Assembly: GCA_033763735.1 (NCBI GenBank)
Contig: JANRJY010000120.1
Coordinates: 1 to 32,019 of the forward strand
Direction: 5' to 3'
Origin: JANRJY01 sp033763735
GTDB taxonomy: Bacteria > Bacteroidota > Bacteroidia > Cytophagales > UBA9547
Length of the DNA stretch: 32,019 nt
Shown: one piece after another, positions 23,609 through 31,420 of the stretch
Position numbering within the stretch: position 1 is the stretch's first letter
How the letters are laid out: each line of letters begins with the position of its first letter
Program-made: the position numbers and the translations under genes
Notes under the pieces: generated by a model
The model's input: the letters and a program-made list of their open reading frames with translations, nothing else
Database searches by the model: none
Told to the model about the DNA's origin: nothing

Positions 23609-24094
23609 ATGCTTATGCCTATATTTATCGGAACTGCACCAGAAAAAACAGAAATAGAGCAATTGAATGCTTTTGATTTAGAAAAATTAAACAAAGATCC
23701 AATGGCTCACATTATGCTTTTAAAAATCGATTATAATATTATAGAAAAGTGCCTGGAAATTAGAATAGTTTTTAATGGATGTATAAAAAATTTATTTCAA
23801 AAATTTACAATGACAGTCCTATCCGCATTTAAAGTAACCGATGAAGAAATTGCCGAAATGCAAAATCACACTAGTGAGGGTAATGAACTTCTATTGGAAT
23901 TAATATTTATGTCCTATTCACATACGAGAACATTTTTATATATTACTAAAACTGAAATTCATAAATCTCCGGAGAATGAATACAAAGATTTTTTAAAAGT
24001 AATGCAAATGCCAGATTTTCGTATGAGGGATATTAAAAAACGATACGATTATATGTTTACACAAGATTTTTTCGGTTCTGCAGGTATTGGCTAA
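23609..24094 (+). CDS. Unknown protein
   Basis: 161 residues, cytoplasmic, no recognised motif. It contains 'IDYNIIEKCLEIRIVFNGCI', which looks beta-stranded, and helical parts around 'DEEIAEMQNHTSEGNELLLE' and the C-terminus. The start may be the ATG at 23609 or the one two codons later. Its 3' end faces the AbiEii-like toxin gene, with 139 bases between them that hold only a weak hairpin (CCATA/TATGG near 24122-24138). Isolated, so context says little. Confidence 0.55.
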   Translation: MLMPIFIGTAPEKTEIEQLNAFDLEKLNKDPMAHIMLLKIDYNIIEKCLEIRIVFNGCIKNLFQKFTMTVLSAFKVTDEEIAEMQNHTSEGNELLLELIFMSYSHTRTFLYITKTEIHKSPENEYKDFLKVMQMPDFRMRDIKKRYDYMFTQDFFGSAGIG

Positions 24095-24233
24095 TTCTCC
24101 AATTCCTTGCATGGCTGTTTCCCATATTGCAAGTATGGTTTTGTGTTTTACTCTAGCCATAATGGGTTATTTTTTCCATTATATGTTTTGTTCTCTAAAC
24201 GCCCAATAGGTACCACTCATGTTTTTAACCTTT

Positions 24234-24905
24234 TTAAACCGACATATCATTTCCCTTGGATAGTTCCATCCTTTGGGTTCTTTCAAAGGTGTTTATCATA
24301 TCCAAAATTTCGCTTTTAACTATACCCCAATTAAATTCTTTGTTTAATAACAAAGGGTCTTTGCCAATATCTCCCAAATCTACCTCTTTTAACCTCGCTA
24401 AGTATGGAGATTCATTTTGTTTAGCGTATCGTTTTTTAAAGTTTTGTACACATTGTTTAAAGCCAAAAAGTTTATGTAATTCAATCAGGTCAACATAATC
24501 TTTTTTTGCATTTCTATTTTGAGCAGCCATAATTTTTTGCGCACTGATATCCTCTAAACTTAACATTCGTATCCCTTCAATTTGTTGAATGGGTTTTAAA
24601 TGCGTTTTCACACCAAATTCCTTCCATATATCCACTTTAATTCCATTTATTTGGGTAACCATTCTATTGGTATCAAAGCTGACTCTTTCAGCTACATCCA
24701 ATCCGGCATCTTTTAAAGCCCTGTAAGTATCCATTCCATAAAAATCCTTACTGGTAAATAGGTCGATATCCTCAGATTTTCTATGTCCACGGTATAATGA
24801 AAGGGCAGTACCTCCTACTAAAAAATGTTCTTTAAGAAAATCTAATTTTTGAAGTGCTTCTAAAAGCTGAAGGAGTTCAACTTCAACGCATTGCCTGAAT
24901 AACAC
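24234..24905 (-). CDS. AbiEii-type nucleotidyltransferase toxin
   Basis: 223 residues. The nucleotidyltransferase core is clear: 'FLVGGTALSLYRGHRKSEDI' from residue 28 with Gly31-Gly32-Thr33, then Asp46-x-Asp48 in 'EDIDLFTSKDF', and a third acid in 'GIKVDIWKEFG' near 94. This is the AbiEii / type IV toxin branch, whose members transfer nucleotides to tRNA or bind GTP and stop growth upon phage attack. The start overlaps the upstream partner gene by 46 bases, so the two are tightly coupled. The start chosen puts the usual 'LLQLLEALQKLDFLKEHFLV' at the N-terminus, as in relatives. Confidence 0.87.
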   Translation of the reverse strand: MLFRQCVEVELLQLLEALQKLDFLKEHFLVGGTALSLYRGHRKSEDIDLFTSKDFYGMDTYRALKDAGLDVAERVSFDTNRMVTQINGIKVDIWKEFGVKTHLKPIQQIEGIRMLSLEDISAQKIMAAQNRNAKKDYVDLIELHKLFGFKQCVQNFKKRYAKQNESPYLARLKEVDLGDIGKDPLLLNKEFNWGIVKSEILDMINTFERTQRMELSKGNDMSV

Positions 24906-25222
24906 CGGATATCCTTTTTCTTTAATTTGTAAATCGTTTTCAGCCTTAAAAAATGTCGCATGCTTAAGTAATTCAAATTTTTTATAGAAGCAATGAGTTC
25001 GTCTTTCCCAAAAAAATCTTCTGCTTGCTTAAGCTCCTTATCTGTGCCATAATGCACAATTCTGTCAATGATTGCCACTTTATGGATTATTGGATCCAAA
25101 TCATTTATACTTGAATCCCAAAACAAAACTTTAGGAATTATTAAAGTCTTTCCATTCAAGAAAAGTGTTTTTTCTTTAGGCTGAGATTTAACAAAAGCAG
25201 AAGTTTGTTCAGTATTTAACAT
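24860..25222 (-). CDS. Probable partner (antitoxin) of the AbiEii-like toxin, DUF6922-like
   Basis: 120 residues. The 'KVLFWDSSINDLDPIIHKVA' stretch, followed by 'IIDRIVHYGTDKELKQAEDF' and a C-terminal 'LRLKTIYKLKKKDIRCY', matches the small proteins (DUF6922 type) that commonly precede AbiEii toxins in Bacteroidota. They differ from the classic AbiEi antitoxin. It overlaps the toxin gene in another frame. It probably neutralizes the toxin or represses the pair, but no DNA-binding motif is obvious. Confidence 0.72.
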   Translation of the reverse strand: MLNTEQTSAFVKSQPKEKTLFLNGKTLIIPKVLFWDSSINDLDPIIHKVAIIDRIVHYGTDKELKQAEDFFGKDELIASIKNLNYLSMRHFLRLKTIYKLKKKDIRCYSGNALKLNSFSF

Positions 25223-25298
25223 ATATCAAATATACAATTTTTTTAATTGGGAAAAAATCTTGAATTCGCCAAAAAAGTATTTAATTTTTGAATTATTG

Positions 25299-25472
25299 TT
25301 ATCTCTTAGGCTTATCAAAATCAGGATCATTTTTACTTGCTTCTTTAATCATTTTTAAAGCATCTTCAAAATGCTGTTGTAACTCTAAAAACTCTTTTGG
25401 AGTTAACATTACCATTGGTTCAATAAAATCAATTTCTTTTCTTTCAGGATTCTTCTCCATTTTTCTTTCCAT
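25299..25472 (-). CDS. Small unknown protein upstream of the toxin pair
   Basis: A 57-residue minus-strand frame beginning MERKMEKNPERKEIDFIEPM and ending DPDFDKPKR. It is acidic and basic by turns, with a helix 'PKEFLELQQHFEDALKMIK'. It lies 76 bases upstream of the antitoxin gene on the same strand and downstream of the XRE regulator. The helix and clean spacing suggest a real small gene rather than chance. Confidence 0.45.
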   Translation of the reverse strand: MERKMEKNPERKEIDFIEPMVMLTPKEFLELQQHFEDALKMIKEASKNDPDFDKPKR

Positions 25473-25609
25473 AGAGTTACTTTGAATATACTGTTATATA
25501 CTTGAATTAATATAAAAGTAATAATTTTATAAGGTATATTTAGAAATTAGTAATAGAAATATGTAGATTAAAATTACTTTAATTATAATGTAAAACAAAA
25601 AGTAAATTT

Positions 25610-25840
25610 TCAGCTTTGACTTTTATTTGCTTCCTCAAAAGTTTTGACAAATTCCCACCCTTTTAAATTTAAAGCATTTGCTAACTTAAAAACAATATCT
25701 AAGCTTGGTATATGTTTGCCATATTCCAGATTTTGTAAATACTTATAATCAATCCCGGCAATTTCAGATAATTTTTCCTGAGTAAAACCTTTGGCTACTC
25801 GCATATCTTTTATCAAAGTACCAAATTGTTTTTTATCCAT
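25610..25840 (-). CDS. XRE-family helix-turn-helix repressor
   Basis: 76 residues from the ATG at 25840; the longer frame begins with a TTG. The whole protein is an HTH_3 domain: 'FGTLIKDMRVAKGFTQEKLS' holds helix 1-2, 'EIAGIDYKYLQNLEYGKHIP' the turn and recognition helix, and 'SLDIVFKLANALNLKGWEF' the closing helices. It should bind the palindrome at 25885-25902 as a dimer. Divergent from an unknown gene that starts ten bases beyond that palindrome. It may control both genes. Confidence 0.88.
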   Translation of the reverse strand: MDKKQFGTLIKDMRVAKGFTQEKLSEIAGIDYKYLQNLEYGKHIPSLDIVFKLANALNLKGWEFVKTFEEANKSQS

Positions 25841-25884
25841 TGCTTTAGTCAGCAACAAATAATGTGTTTAAAAATCGAAATATA

Positions 25885-25902
25885 CACCGTATATTTACGG
25901 TG
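25885..25902. promoter_or_regulatory. Operator-like palindrome between divergent genes
   Basis: CACCGTA (25885-25891) and TACGGTG (25896-25902) form a perfect 7-bp inverted repeat with a four-base AT spacer, centred 53 bases from the XRE start and 20 from the divergent ATG. Size and symmetry suit an XRE repressor dimer. It stands out because the region around it has almost no G or C. Confidence 0.72.
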
Positions 25903-25912
25903 CAATTATGTT

Positions 25913-26332
25913 ATGAGTGTTCAAAAAAATAATGCCTCCAAAGAGCAGATTTCAATGCTTTCCGATATAATATTGAAAAACTATGTATTAAATTCTGAGA
26001 ATGGATATGGTGCGCCCTATTCAACTATATTCCTCAGATATTTATTGTCTATCGATTTTAAGAAAGAAACAAAAAATGCATTTGATTTACGAGAAATATT
26101 TTCTGCAAATCAAATAATATTATTAAGTAATGGAAATATATTAAATGGTTCAATGATAAAATTTGACATTGAGTTGTTAATTAATGAAGATGGGGTTATT
26201 GATAATAAACGAAATCATCCAAATTATTTTCTTGCATTGGAAAAGATATTTGAATACGATGGAAACTTTGATATTTACATAACGCCAAGATTTAGAAGTT
26301 TTTTGATTGAAATGCAATCAAAATATTTGTAA
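25913..26332 (+). CDS. Unknown protein divergent from the XRE regulator
   Basis: 139 residues from the ATG at 25913. The longer frame from 25826 would run over the regulator gene and the operator, so I reject it. It contains 'SNGNILNGSMIKFDIELLIN', probably beta, and ends 'NFDIYITPRFRSFLIEMQSK'. No family recognised, no membrane segment. The start lies ten bases past the palindrome, so the gene is likely repressed by the XRE protein. It ends nine bases before the metallophosphatase gene, suggesting co-transcription. Confidence 0.62.
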   Translation: MSVQKNNASKEQISMLSDIILKNYVLNSENGYGAPYSTIFLRYLLSIDFKKETKNAFDLREIFSANQIILLSNGNILNGSMIKFDIELLINEDGVIDNKRNHPNYFLALEKIFEYDGNFDIYITPRFRSFLIEMQSKYL

Positions 26333-26341
26333 TTTGCTTCA

Positions 26342-27076
26342 ATGAAAATCCTTACAATTCCTGATTTGCATGGAAAAGATATTTGGGCGAAGGTAGATTT
26401 CACTAAATATGATAAAGTTATATTTTTAGGTGATTATGTCGATTCATTCACCCATACTGATAAAGAGATTTTGGATAATTTAAGAGCCATTATTGAGTTC
26501 AAAAAAGCCAATGAATCCAAAGTAGAATTATTATTGGGCAACCATGACATTCAATATCTTTATCAACGAAAGTATCGTTGCAGCGGACACAGAATTTCTA
26601 TGGATGAAATGTTACATAAAGAGTTTTCTGAAAATGAATCGTTATTCAAAAACATTTTCCAAATTGGTCTACATGTGTGGTCACATGCCGGCATTTCAAA
26701 CTCATGGTTCAACGAAGTCGAACCCATTTTAAAAGTTAACGGATTTGAAAGGGACTCTTTAAATATTGAGGAAGGAATAAACATATTAGCAAAGCAAGAT
26801 TTCAATAAATTGGTAATGGTCTCTAAGTTAAGAGGAGGTTATGACCAGGAAAGTGGAATATTTTGGGCAGATAAAAGTGAATTAGAAAAAGATAATTTGG
26901 TTGGAATACATCAATATGTAGGTCATACTCATGTAAAAACGATTAACTTTAAAAATAATAATGGCTGGAAAGTGTATTTTTTGGATTGTTTAGATACCGT
27001 TCCCCAATTTTTGGAGATTGAGTTGCCCGATTCAAGTGGAATGGGGGAAGGGAAATTTAGTTTATTGGAAATTTAA
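26342..27076 (+). CDS. Calcineurin-like metallophosphatase
   Basis: 244 residues with all motifs of the calcineurin-like fold: Asp8-x-His10 in 'ILTIPDLHGKDIW', 'VIFLGDYVDSF' near 26-36, 'ELLLGNHDIQYL' near 62-73, a His in 'HVWSHAGIS' and the final 'YVGHTHVKTI' near 198-207. The metal site is complete, so an active phosphatase is likely; the layout resembles bacterial PPP-type protein phosphatases. Substrate unknown. It probably shares a promoter with the preceding unknown gene. Confidence 0.9.
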   Translation: MKILTIPDLHGKDIWAKVDFTKYDKVIFLGDYVDSFTHTDKEILDNLRAIIEFKKANESKVELLLGNHDIQYLYQRKYRCSGHRISMDEMLHKEFSENESLFKNIFQIGLHVWSHAGISNSWFNEVEPILKVNGFERDSLNIEEGINILAKQDFNKLVMVSKLRGGYDQESGIFWADKSELEKDNLVGIHQYVGHTHVKTINFKNNNGWKVYFLDCLDTVPQFLEIELPDSSGMGEGKFSLLEI

Positions 27077-27360
27077 ATATATCAATAATTCAAATTTTGT
27101 ATTTCTGAATTTGAATTTTATGTTTACTATTCTTAGTTATTTTTAATCAATTTTGACTAAGTAAAATTAAATTCTCTTTTTTAAAATTAACTTTAGTTAT
27201 TGTTAATTAATTGTTATTAAATAATTCTGATAAAACTATAATTGCCTGATATATAGTTGATTATGAAGTGGAGTAATCTTTATATTGTGTAAAAATCAAA
27301 TTCTACATTTTGAAAAATAATTTATACTATTTATTATTGAAAGATTTAAATCAAACCTAA
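27077..27360 (+). other. Gene-free AT-rich spacer before the surface-protein operon
   Basis: About 284 bases of very AT-rich sequence with repeated TTAATTA/TTTTAAT-like words. I see no open frame and no strong hairpin. The promoter of the surface operon must lie here, but no exact TAnnTTTG element stands out at a sensible distance from the ATG. It also separates the defence and cargo region from the surface genes. Confidence 0.4.
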
Positions 27361-30300
27361 ATGAAAAAATATTACTTTGTACTAGCAAATTTTTTCCTGT
27401 TTGCATCATTTGCCCAAAACAACCTTGCCACCTGGGATTTCAACAATAAAGGAGGACAAGCTTTAGTGAATGCCGATTTTTTATATCAGAATATTACTTC
27501 AGCCACAGCAGGCGTAGGTTCTGGTTTGGCTGCTTCCAACTATTTGAATGACGGACTTACTGCTACTCAAGAAAACCAAACTACATTAGGTGCTGCAATT
27601 ACTAAGGGTGAATACTTTAGCATACATGTGGTACCAGCCAACGGCTATCAAATAACTATTAACAACTTACAAATTCGTCCAGTTTCTCAAAACCAAACTC
27701 GGACATTTGCCATACTTAGTAACCTTACCGGATATAATTCCTCGAATGTATTAGGTTCATTTACTTACCAAGCTAATTCTGGTGGAAGCATACAACAAGT
27801 AGCGATTTCTGGTATTACTAATATTACTACTCCAATTGAGTTTAGAATATACGTGTATGGAGCTGCAAATGTAAACAACGGTTACTGGGAAGCTGTAGGC
27901 ATTGGAAATGGAACAAACGTAGACTTAACAGTACAGGGTGATGTAAGTTCAATCCCAGTAATTCCTTCATGGAGTACACAAGGCAATACTGTTGATGGCA
28001 CTGCCTTTATTGGAACCACTAATAATCAGCCTCTAATACTTAAAGCAAATAACAACACTGGGGTGACGGTTAATAGTAATGGGAGTGTTAATATTCCAAA
28101 TTTGCAAACCAACGGTATTACATACACAGGAGCTAGTTTTGATATATTCACCCCGGTTCAAGCGCAATGGAATGGAGGCAAGCCCATCATCAGCATGAGT
28201 CAATATGGGGAAATACAATTCAACAGCAGCCCTTATATAAACTACAACAATATATACCTCAAAGGTACAGGAGATTATAGTAATGGACTAAGCTACACAG
28301 ATAGCTTTGGTACCACTACTGGCATAGGTGGGCCAGTATTGTTTGGAGCCAATGGTGGTGCATTAGGTACACGACCAAGTTGGGATAATGCACAAGGCAA
28401 GGCAGCTTTAACTTGGGATAATAAAAGAAATGTAGCTGTTTATGGCAACTTGAATTTGGGGAAAGATATGGTTATTGATGGTAATGCAACTATTTCAGGG
28501 GTAGCAAATATAAATACGCTACAGTTTTCGGATGGAACATCCACTAACTCTTGGTCACCTGTATCAACAATTACTTCCAACTTAAGTAAATTAGAATCTT
28601 CTGTTTCAGGATTATTATTCAGTGATGGTGCGCAAAATACGAAGTTAACCACTCTCACTAGTGCAGTTCAATCTATTCAAAACCAAACTGTCGGATGGAG
28701 TACTGGAGGTAATAATATCAATGGATATGAATTTATTGGTACCACCAATTACCAACCTCTGTACTTACGGGCCAATGGAACCACTGTAATGACCATTCAG
28801 CCTTATGGTTTGGTAACCGCAAACACTATAAGCGTATCTAATCTTAGCGCTACAAATGGCGCTTCTTTGGGTTACACAACAGTAAATGGAGAACTTGCTG
28901 CAAATAATGGAATTAATTTACAAGGTAATCTTAATATGACTGGGGATATTTATAAAAATGGCAACTTAATTCAATTAGATAATATTAATAATTATTGGCA
29001 GAAAATTCAAAGCGATAGAATAGGATGTATCACTGTACCAACACCAACATACCAAAATGACCCTAACATTGTAAACTGGAATATTTGTAATAACACCCCT
29101 GGCAGAGTAATCAATACGAATAATGGGGCATGCACTTATTGCAACCAAGTTATTGGTACACAAGATAATGTTATTCTAAATAGCTCATATGGATATGTTG
29201 GAATTGGAACAAATACACCTGTATCAAAGCTAGATGTTAATGGTTCACAAAGAATTACTGAAAACTTAACCATTGGAGGTGACTTATTTTCAAGCAATTA
29301 TGGACAAATAAGTCTTTCGAAATTAAGTGAATTATTAACAAAATATAATGATGTTACTGTAACTGGGATTGGACAGAATCAAACTGAAATTAATTTCCTT
29401 GATCCTGGAAATAACTGTTCAGGCGGTACAGCTTCTTGGGAAGAATGTTGGTTGTCATTAGGCAATCCACCTAATGGAACAACTAAAAATATAGGTTCTA
29501 GAAATAGATTTCTTGTTACTACAACAGATGGATTAAATGTTATGGGAGGACTCTCAAGTTCTGCTTCCTTATTAGGTTCGAATTTTACAACAGTTACGTT
29601 TGATTCATATAGTAATCAATACAGCAATTATAAAATTGCCACATTAAACTTTATTCAAAGTGTGGGCAAAACAACTAATTTGGTAATTGCTGATCGAATA
29701 GGAATTGGAACTTCAACTTCAGGACAAGCTTTGGCGGTAGTTGGAAATATAACTACTTCTGGAGTAATAACCAGTGGTGGGATAAATACAGATATAGTTT
29801 TAGCTAATGGTTACGCTTTAAAAAATGGCGATGTGTTGCAACCTACCCCTTTTGTGATTGATGGAAGAAAAGCAATTTCATTAATCCAAATTGATAAAGT
29901 TGGCATAGGTACACCCACACCTCTTCAAAATATTCATATTCTAGGAAAAAACAATACAGATAATGCGGATATCATGATGACCTCAGGTTATCCAAACAGT
30001 CCTAACTGGAATATTGGTGCAGGAAATACATTTTTAAGGTTTGCAACATATAATGAGACAACTAACACTTTTTCAGATAAAGTTGAAATAAGTAGTAATG
30101 GTAATGTGGGTATTGGAATTAATAACCCTAATTCAAAATTACATGTAAATGGGGGCATAAGAATTGAAAATGAATTTTCAATGGGTGGGGCTTATGCTTT
30201 TGAAGTAGATGCACCTGGTATAGTTGGTGGTAGGTTTAAAGTTGGAACTGATGGAAAAGTAGGAATTGGTACACCGACTGCTGCCTCAACACTTCATGTT

Positions 30301-30972
30301 GTAGGTACGCAAGCAATATTTGAAACCAATTCAGACGCTGCAATAAAAATAAAAGATACTAGGTCAGGAGTTGGGTGGAGTTATTTACAATTTGAAAATA
30401 ATAGTGGAATAAGAGATTGGGTTGTTGGTAGAAGGCAAGGTGGAAATTTCATGATTTGGAGTAATGATGCAAATGAAATATTAAATATTACAAAGTCGGG
30501 CAACGTTGGAATTGGAGTACTAATTCCAATTGAAAAATTTGAAGTTTCAGGTAAAATTAAATCAACTTCTGATATTATTAGTGGCGGAAATATTTATGGT
30601 GGAAATTTCAGTATAACTACGAATGCATCAAGTAACGCAATTGATTTCACTACTAGTTCATCTTATAGTAAAGTAGCATTTAACAAACGTGTAGATGCCC
30701 CTGAATTCAGAGCATGTTTAAGTCCGGGCACTTGCCCACCTGATTATGTATTTGATAAAGATTACAAGCTAATGGATATTAAATCATTAAAGAATTATTT
30801 AGAAAAAAACAAGCACCTGCCCGAAGTGCCTTCTGCCAAAGAAATGCTTTCCAATGGTGTAAATATGAGTGAAATGAACTTGACTTTACTAAAAAAGGTA
30901 GAGGAAATGACTTTGTATATTATTCAGTTGGAAGAGAGATTAGGGAAAGTTGAAAACAACGTTAAAAAATGA
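27361..30972 (+). CDS. Exported fibre-like repeat protein with a C-terminal chaperone-like domain
   Basis: 1203 residues. A signal peptide (MKKYYFVLANFFLFASFAQ) is followed by a beta-sandwich-like domain (about 20-200). Two copies of a W-S-T-x-G-N...FIGTT-N-x-Q-P-L unit lie near 204 and 450. Then come six 'VGIGT.P...L.V.G'-type repeats ('VGIGTNTPVSKLDVNG', 'VGIGINNPNSKLHVNG' and relatives), the pattern of trimeric fibre stalks. The last 100 residues ('PDYVFDKDYKLM', 'NKHLPEVPSAKEML', 'LLKKVEEMTLYIIQLEERLG') resemble the endosialidase-chaperone-like end common in Bacteroidota, ending in a coiled coil. It should be at the cell surface or secreted. The next gene overlaps its stop by four bases. 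Confidence 0.85.
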   Translation: MKKYYFVLANFFLFASFAQNNLATWDFNNKGGQALVNADFLYQNITSATAGVGSGLAASNYLNDGLTATQENQTTLGAAITKGEYFSIHVVPANGYQITINNLQIRPVSQNQTRTFAILSNLTGYNSSNVLGSFTYQANSGGSIQQVAISGITNITTPIEFRIYVYGAANVNNGYWEAVGIGNGTNVDLTVQGDVSSIPVIPSWSTQGNTVDGTAFIGTTNNQPLILKANNNTGVTVNSNGSVNIPNLQTNGITYTGASFDIFTPVQAQWNGGKPIISMSQYGEIQFNSSPYINYNNIYLKGTGDYSNGLSYTDSFGTTTGIGGPVLFGANGGALGTRPSWDNAQGKAALTWDNKRNVAVYGNLNLGKDMVIDGNATISGVANINTLQFSDGTSTNSWSPVSTITSNLSKLESSVSGLLFSDGAQNTKLTTLTSAVQSIQNQTVGWSTGGNNINGYEFIGTTNYQPLYLRANGTTVMTIQPYGLVTANTISVSNLSATNGASLGYTTVNGELAANNGINLQGNLNMTGDIYKNGNLIQLDNINNYWQKIQSDRIGCITVPTPTYQNDPNIVNWNICNNTPGRVINTNNGACTYCNQVIGTQDNVILNSSYGYVGIGTNTPVSKLDVNGSQRITENLTIGGDLFSSNYGQISLSKLSELLTKYNDVTVTGIGQNQTEINFLDPGNNCSGGTASWEECWLSLGNPPNGTTKNIGSRNRFLVTTTDGLNVMGGLSSSASLLGSNFTTVTFDSYSNQYSNYKIATLNFIQSVGKTTNLVIADRIGIGTSTSGQALAVVGNITTSGVITSGGINTDIVLANGYALKNGDVLQPTPFVIDGRKAISLIQIDKVGIGTPTPLQNIHILGKNNTDNADIMMTSGYPNSPNWNIGAGNTFLRFATYNETTNTFSDKVEISSNGNVGIGINNPNSKLHVNGGIRIENEFSMGGAYAFEVDAPGIVGGRFKVGTDGKVGIGTPTAASTLHVVGTQAIFETNSDAAIKIKDTRSGVGWSYLQFENNSGIRDWVVGRRQGGNFMIWSNDANEILNITKSGNVGIGVLIPIEKFEVSGKIKSTSDIISGGNIYGGNFSITTNASSNAIDFTTSSSYSKVAFNKRVDAPEFRACLSPGTCPPDYVFDKDYKLMDIKSLKNYLEKNKHLPEVPSAKEMLSNGVNMSEMNLTLLKKVEEMTLYIIQLEERLGKVENNVKK

Positions 30973-31418
30973 AATTATTTATTACATTCTTGTTGGTAAT
31001 TTTCATTTCGCAAATTACTACAGCGCAATTATCAATTGTTGACTTGGTTTTTACATATGATGCTGCAGGAAATCAGTTACTTCGTAAGACGCCAACTGCT
31101 GTAACTGGTGGTACTGGGGTTCGTAAAGAAAATACGGATACTGTAAAAGTAGAAAGTAGTTCAGACACTTCACTTACAGAACTTTTAATTTATCCGAACC
31201 CTGTAAGTAATATTCTACACATAAAGTTCACAGGTTCATTTGATGAAGAACCGAATTTGAGTTACACATTAATAGATATAAACGGCAAAATAGTAGCACA
31301 AAATAAAGTAGCGGACACATTCCTTGATGAAAATTTCTCAAACCTTTCCCCTGGATATTATATACTCAATGTGCTTTGGAACAAAAGACAAAAAAGAGTT
31401 CGATTAATTAAGGAATAA
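30969..31418 (+). CDS. Small T9SS-sorted secreted protein
   Basis: 149 residues. It has a signal peptide (FITFLLVIFISQITTAQ), then a short 'LVFTYDAAGNQLLRK' stretch like a single RHS/YD motif, a Ser/Thr-rich linker and a T9SS type A C-terminal sorting domain (about 70-149). The sorting domain is marked by 'LLIYPNPVSNILHIKF', 'YTLIDINGKIVAQ', 'LSPGYYILNVLW' and the final 'KRVRLIKE'. It goes to the periplasm and then through the type IX system to the surface. It starts within the stop of the fibre gene and ends two bases before the RHS-like gene, so the three form an operon. Confidence 0.9.
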   Translation: MKLFITFLLVIFISQITTAQLSIVDLVFTYDAAGNQLLRKTPTAVTGGTGVRKENTDTVKVESSSDTSLTELLIYPNPVSNILHIKFTGSFDEEPNLSYTLIDINGKIVAQNKVADTFLDENFSNLSPGYYILNVLWNKRQKRVRLIKE

Positions 31419-31420
31419 CT

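Noticed and set aside
24107..24498. Two plus-strand frames opposite the AbiEii-like toxin
   Set aside because: The minus-strand toxin has complete family motifs; the plus-strand frames have none.
25288..25485. Plus-strand 65-codon frame
   Set aside because: The complementary strand holds a more protein-like 57-residue frame in line with the other minus-strand genes; the plus frame is Ser/Ile-rich shadow sequence.
25826..25912. Longer N-terminus for the gene ending at 26332
   Set aside because: It would overlap the XRE gene and read through the operator palindrome; the ATG at 25913 is cleaner.
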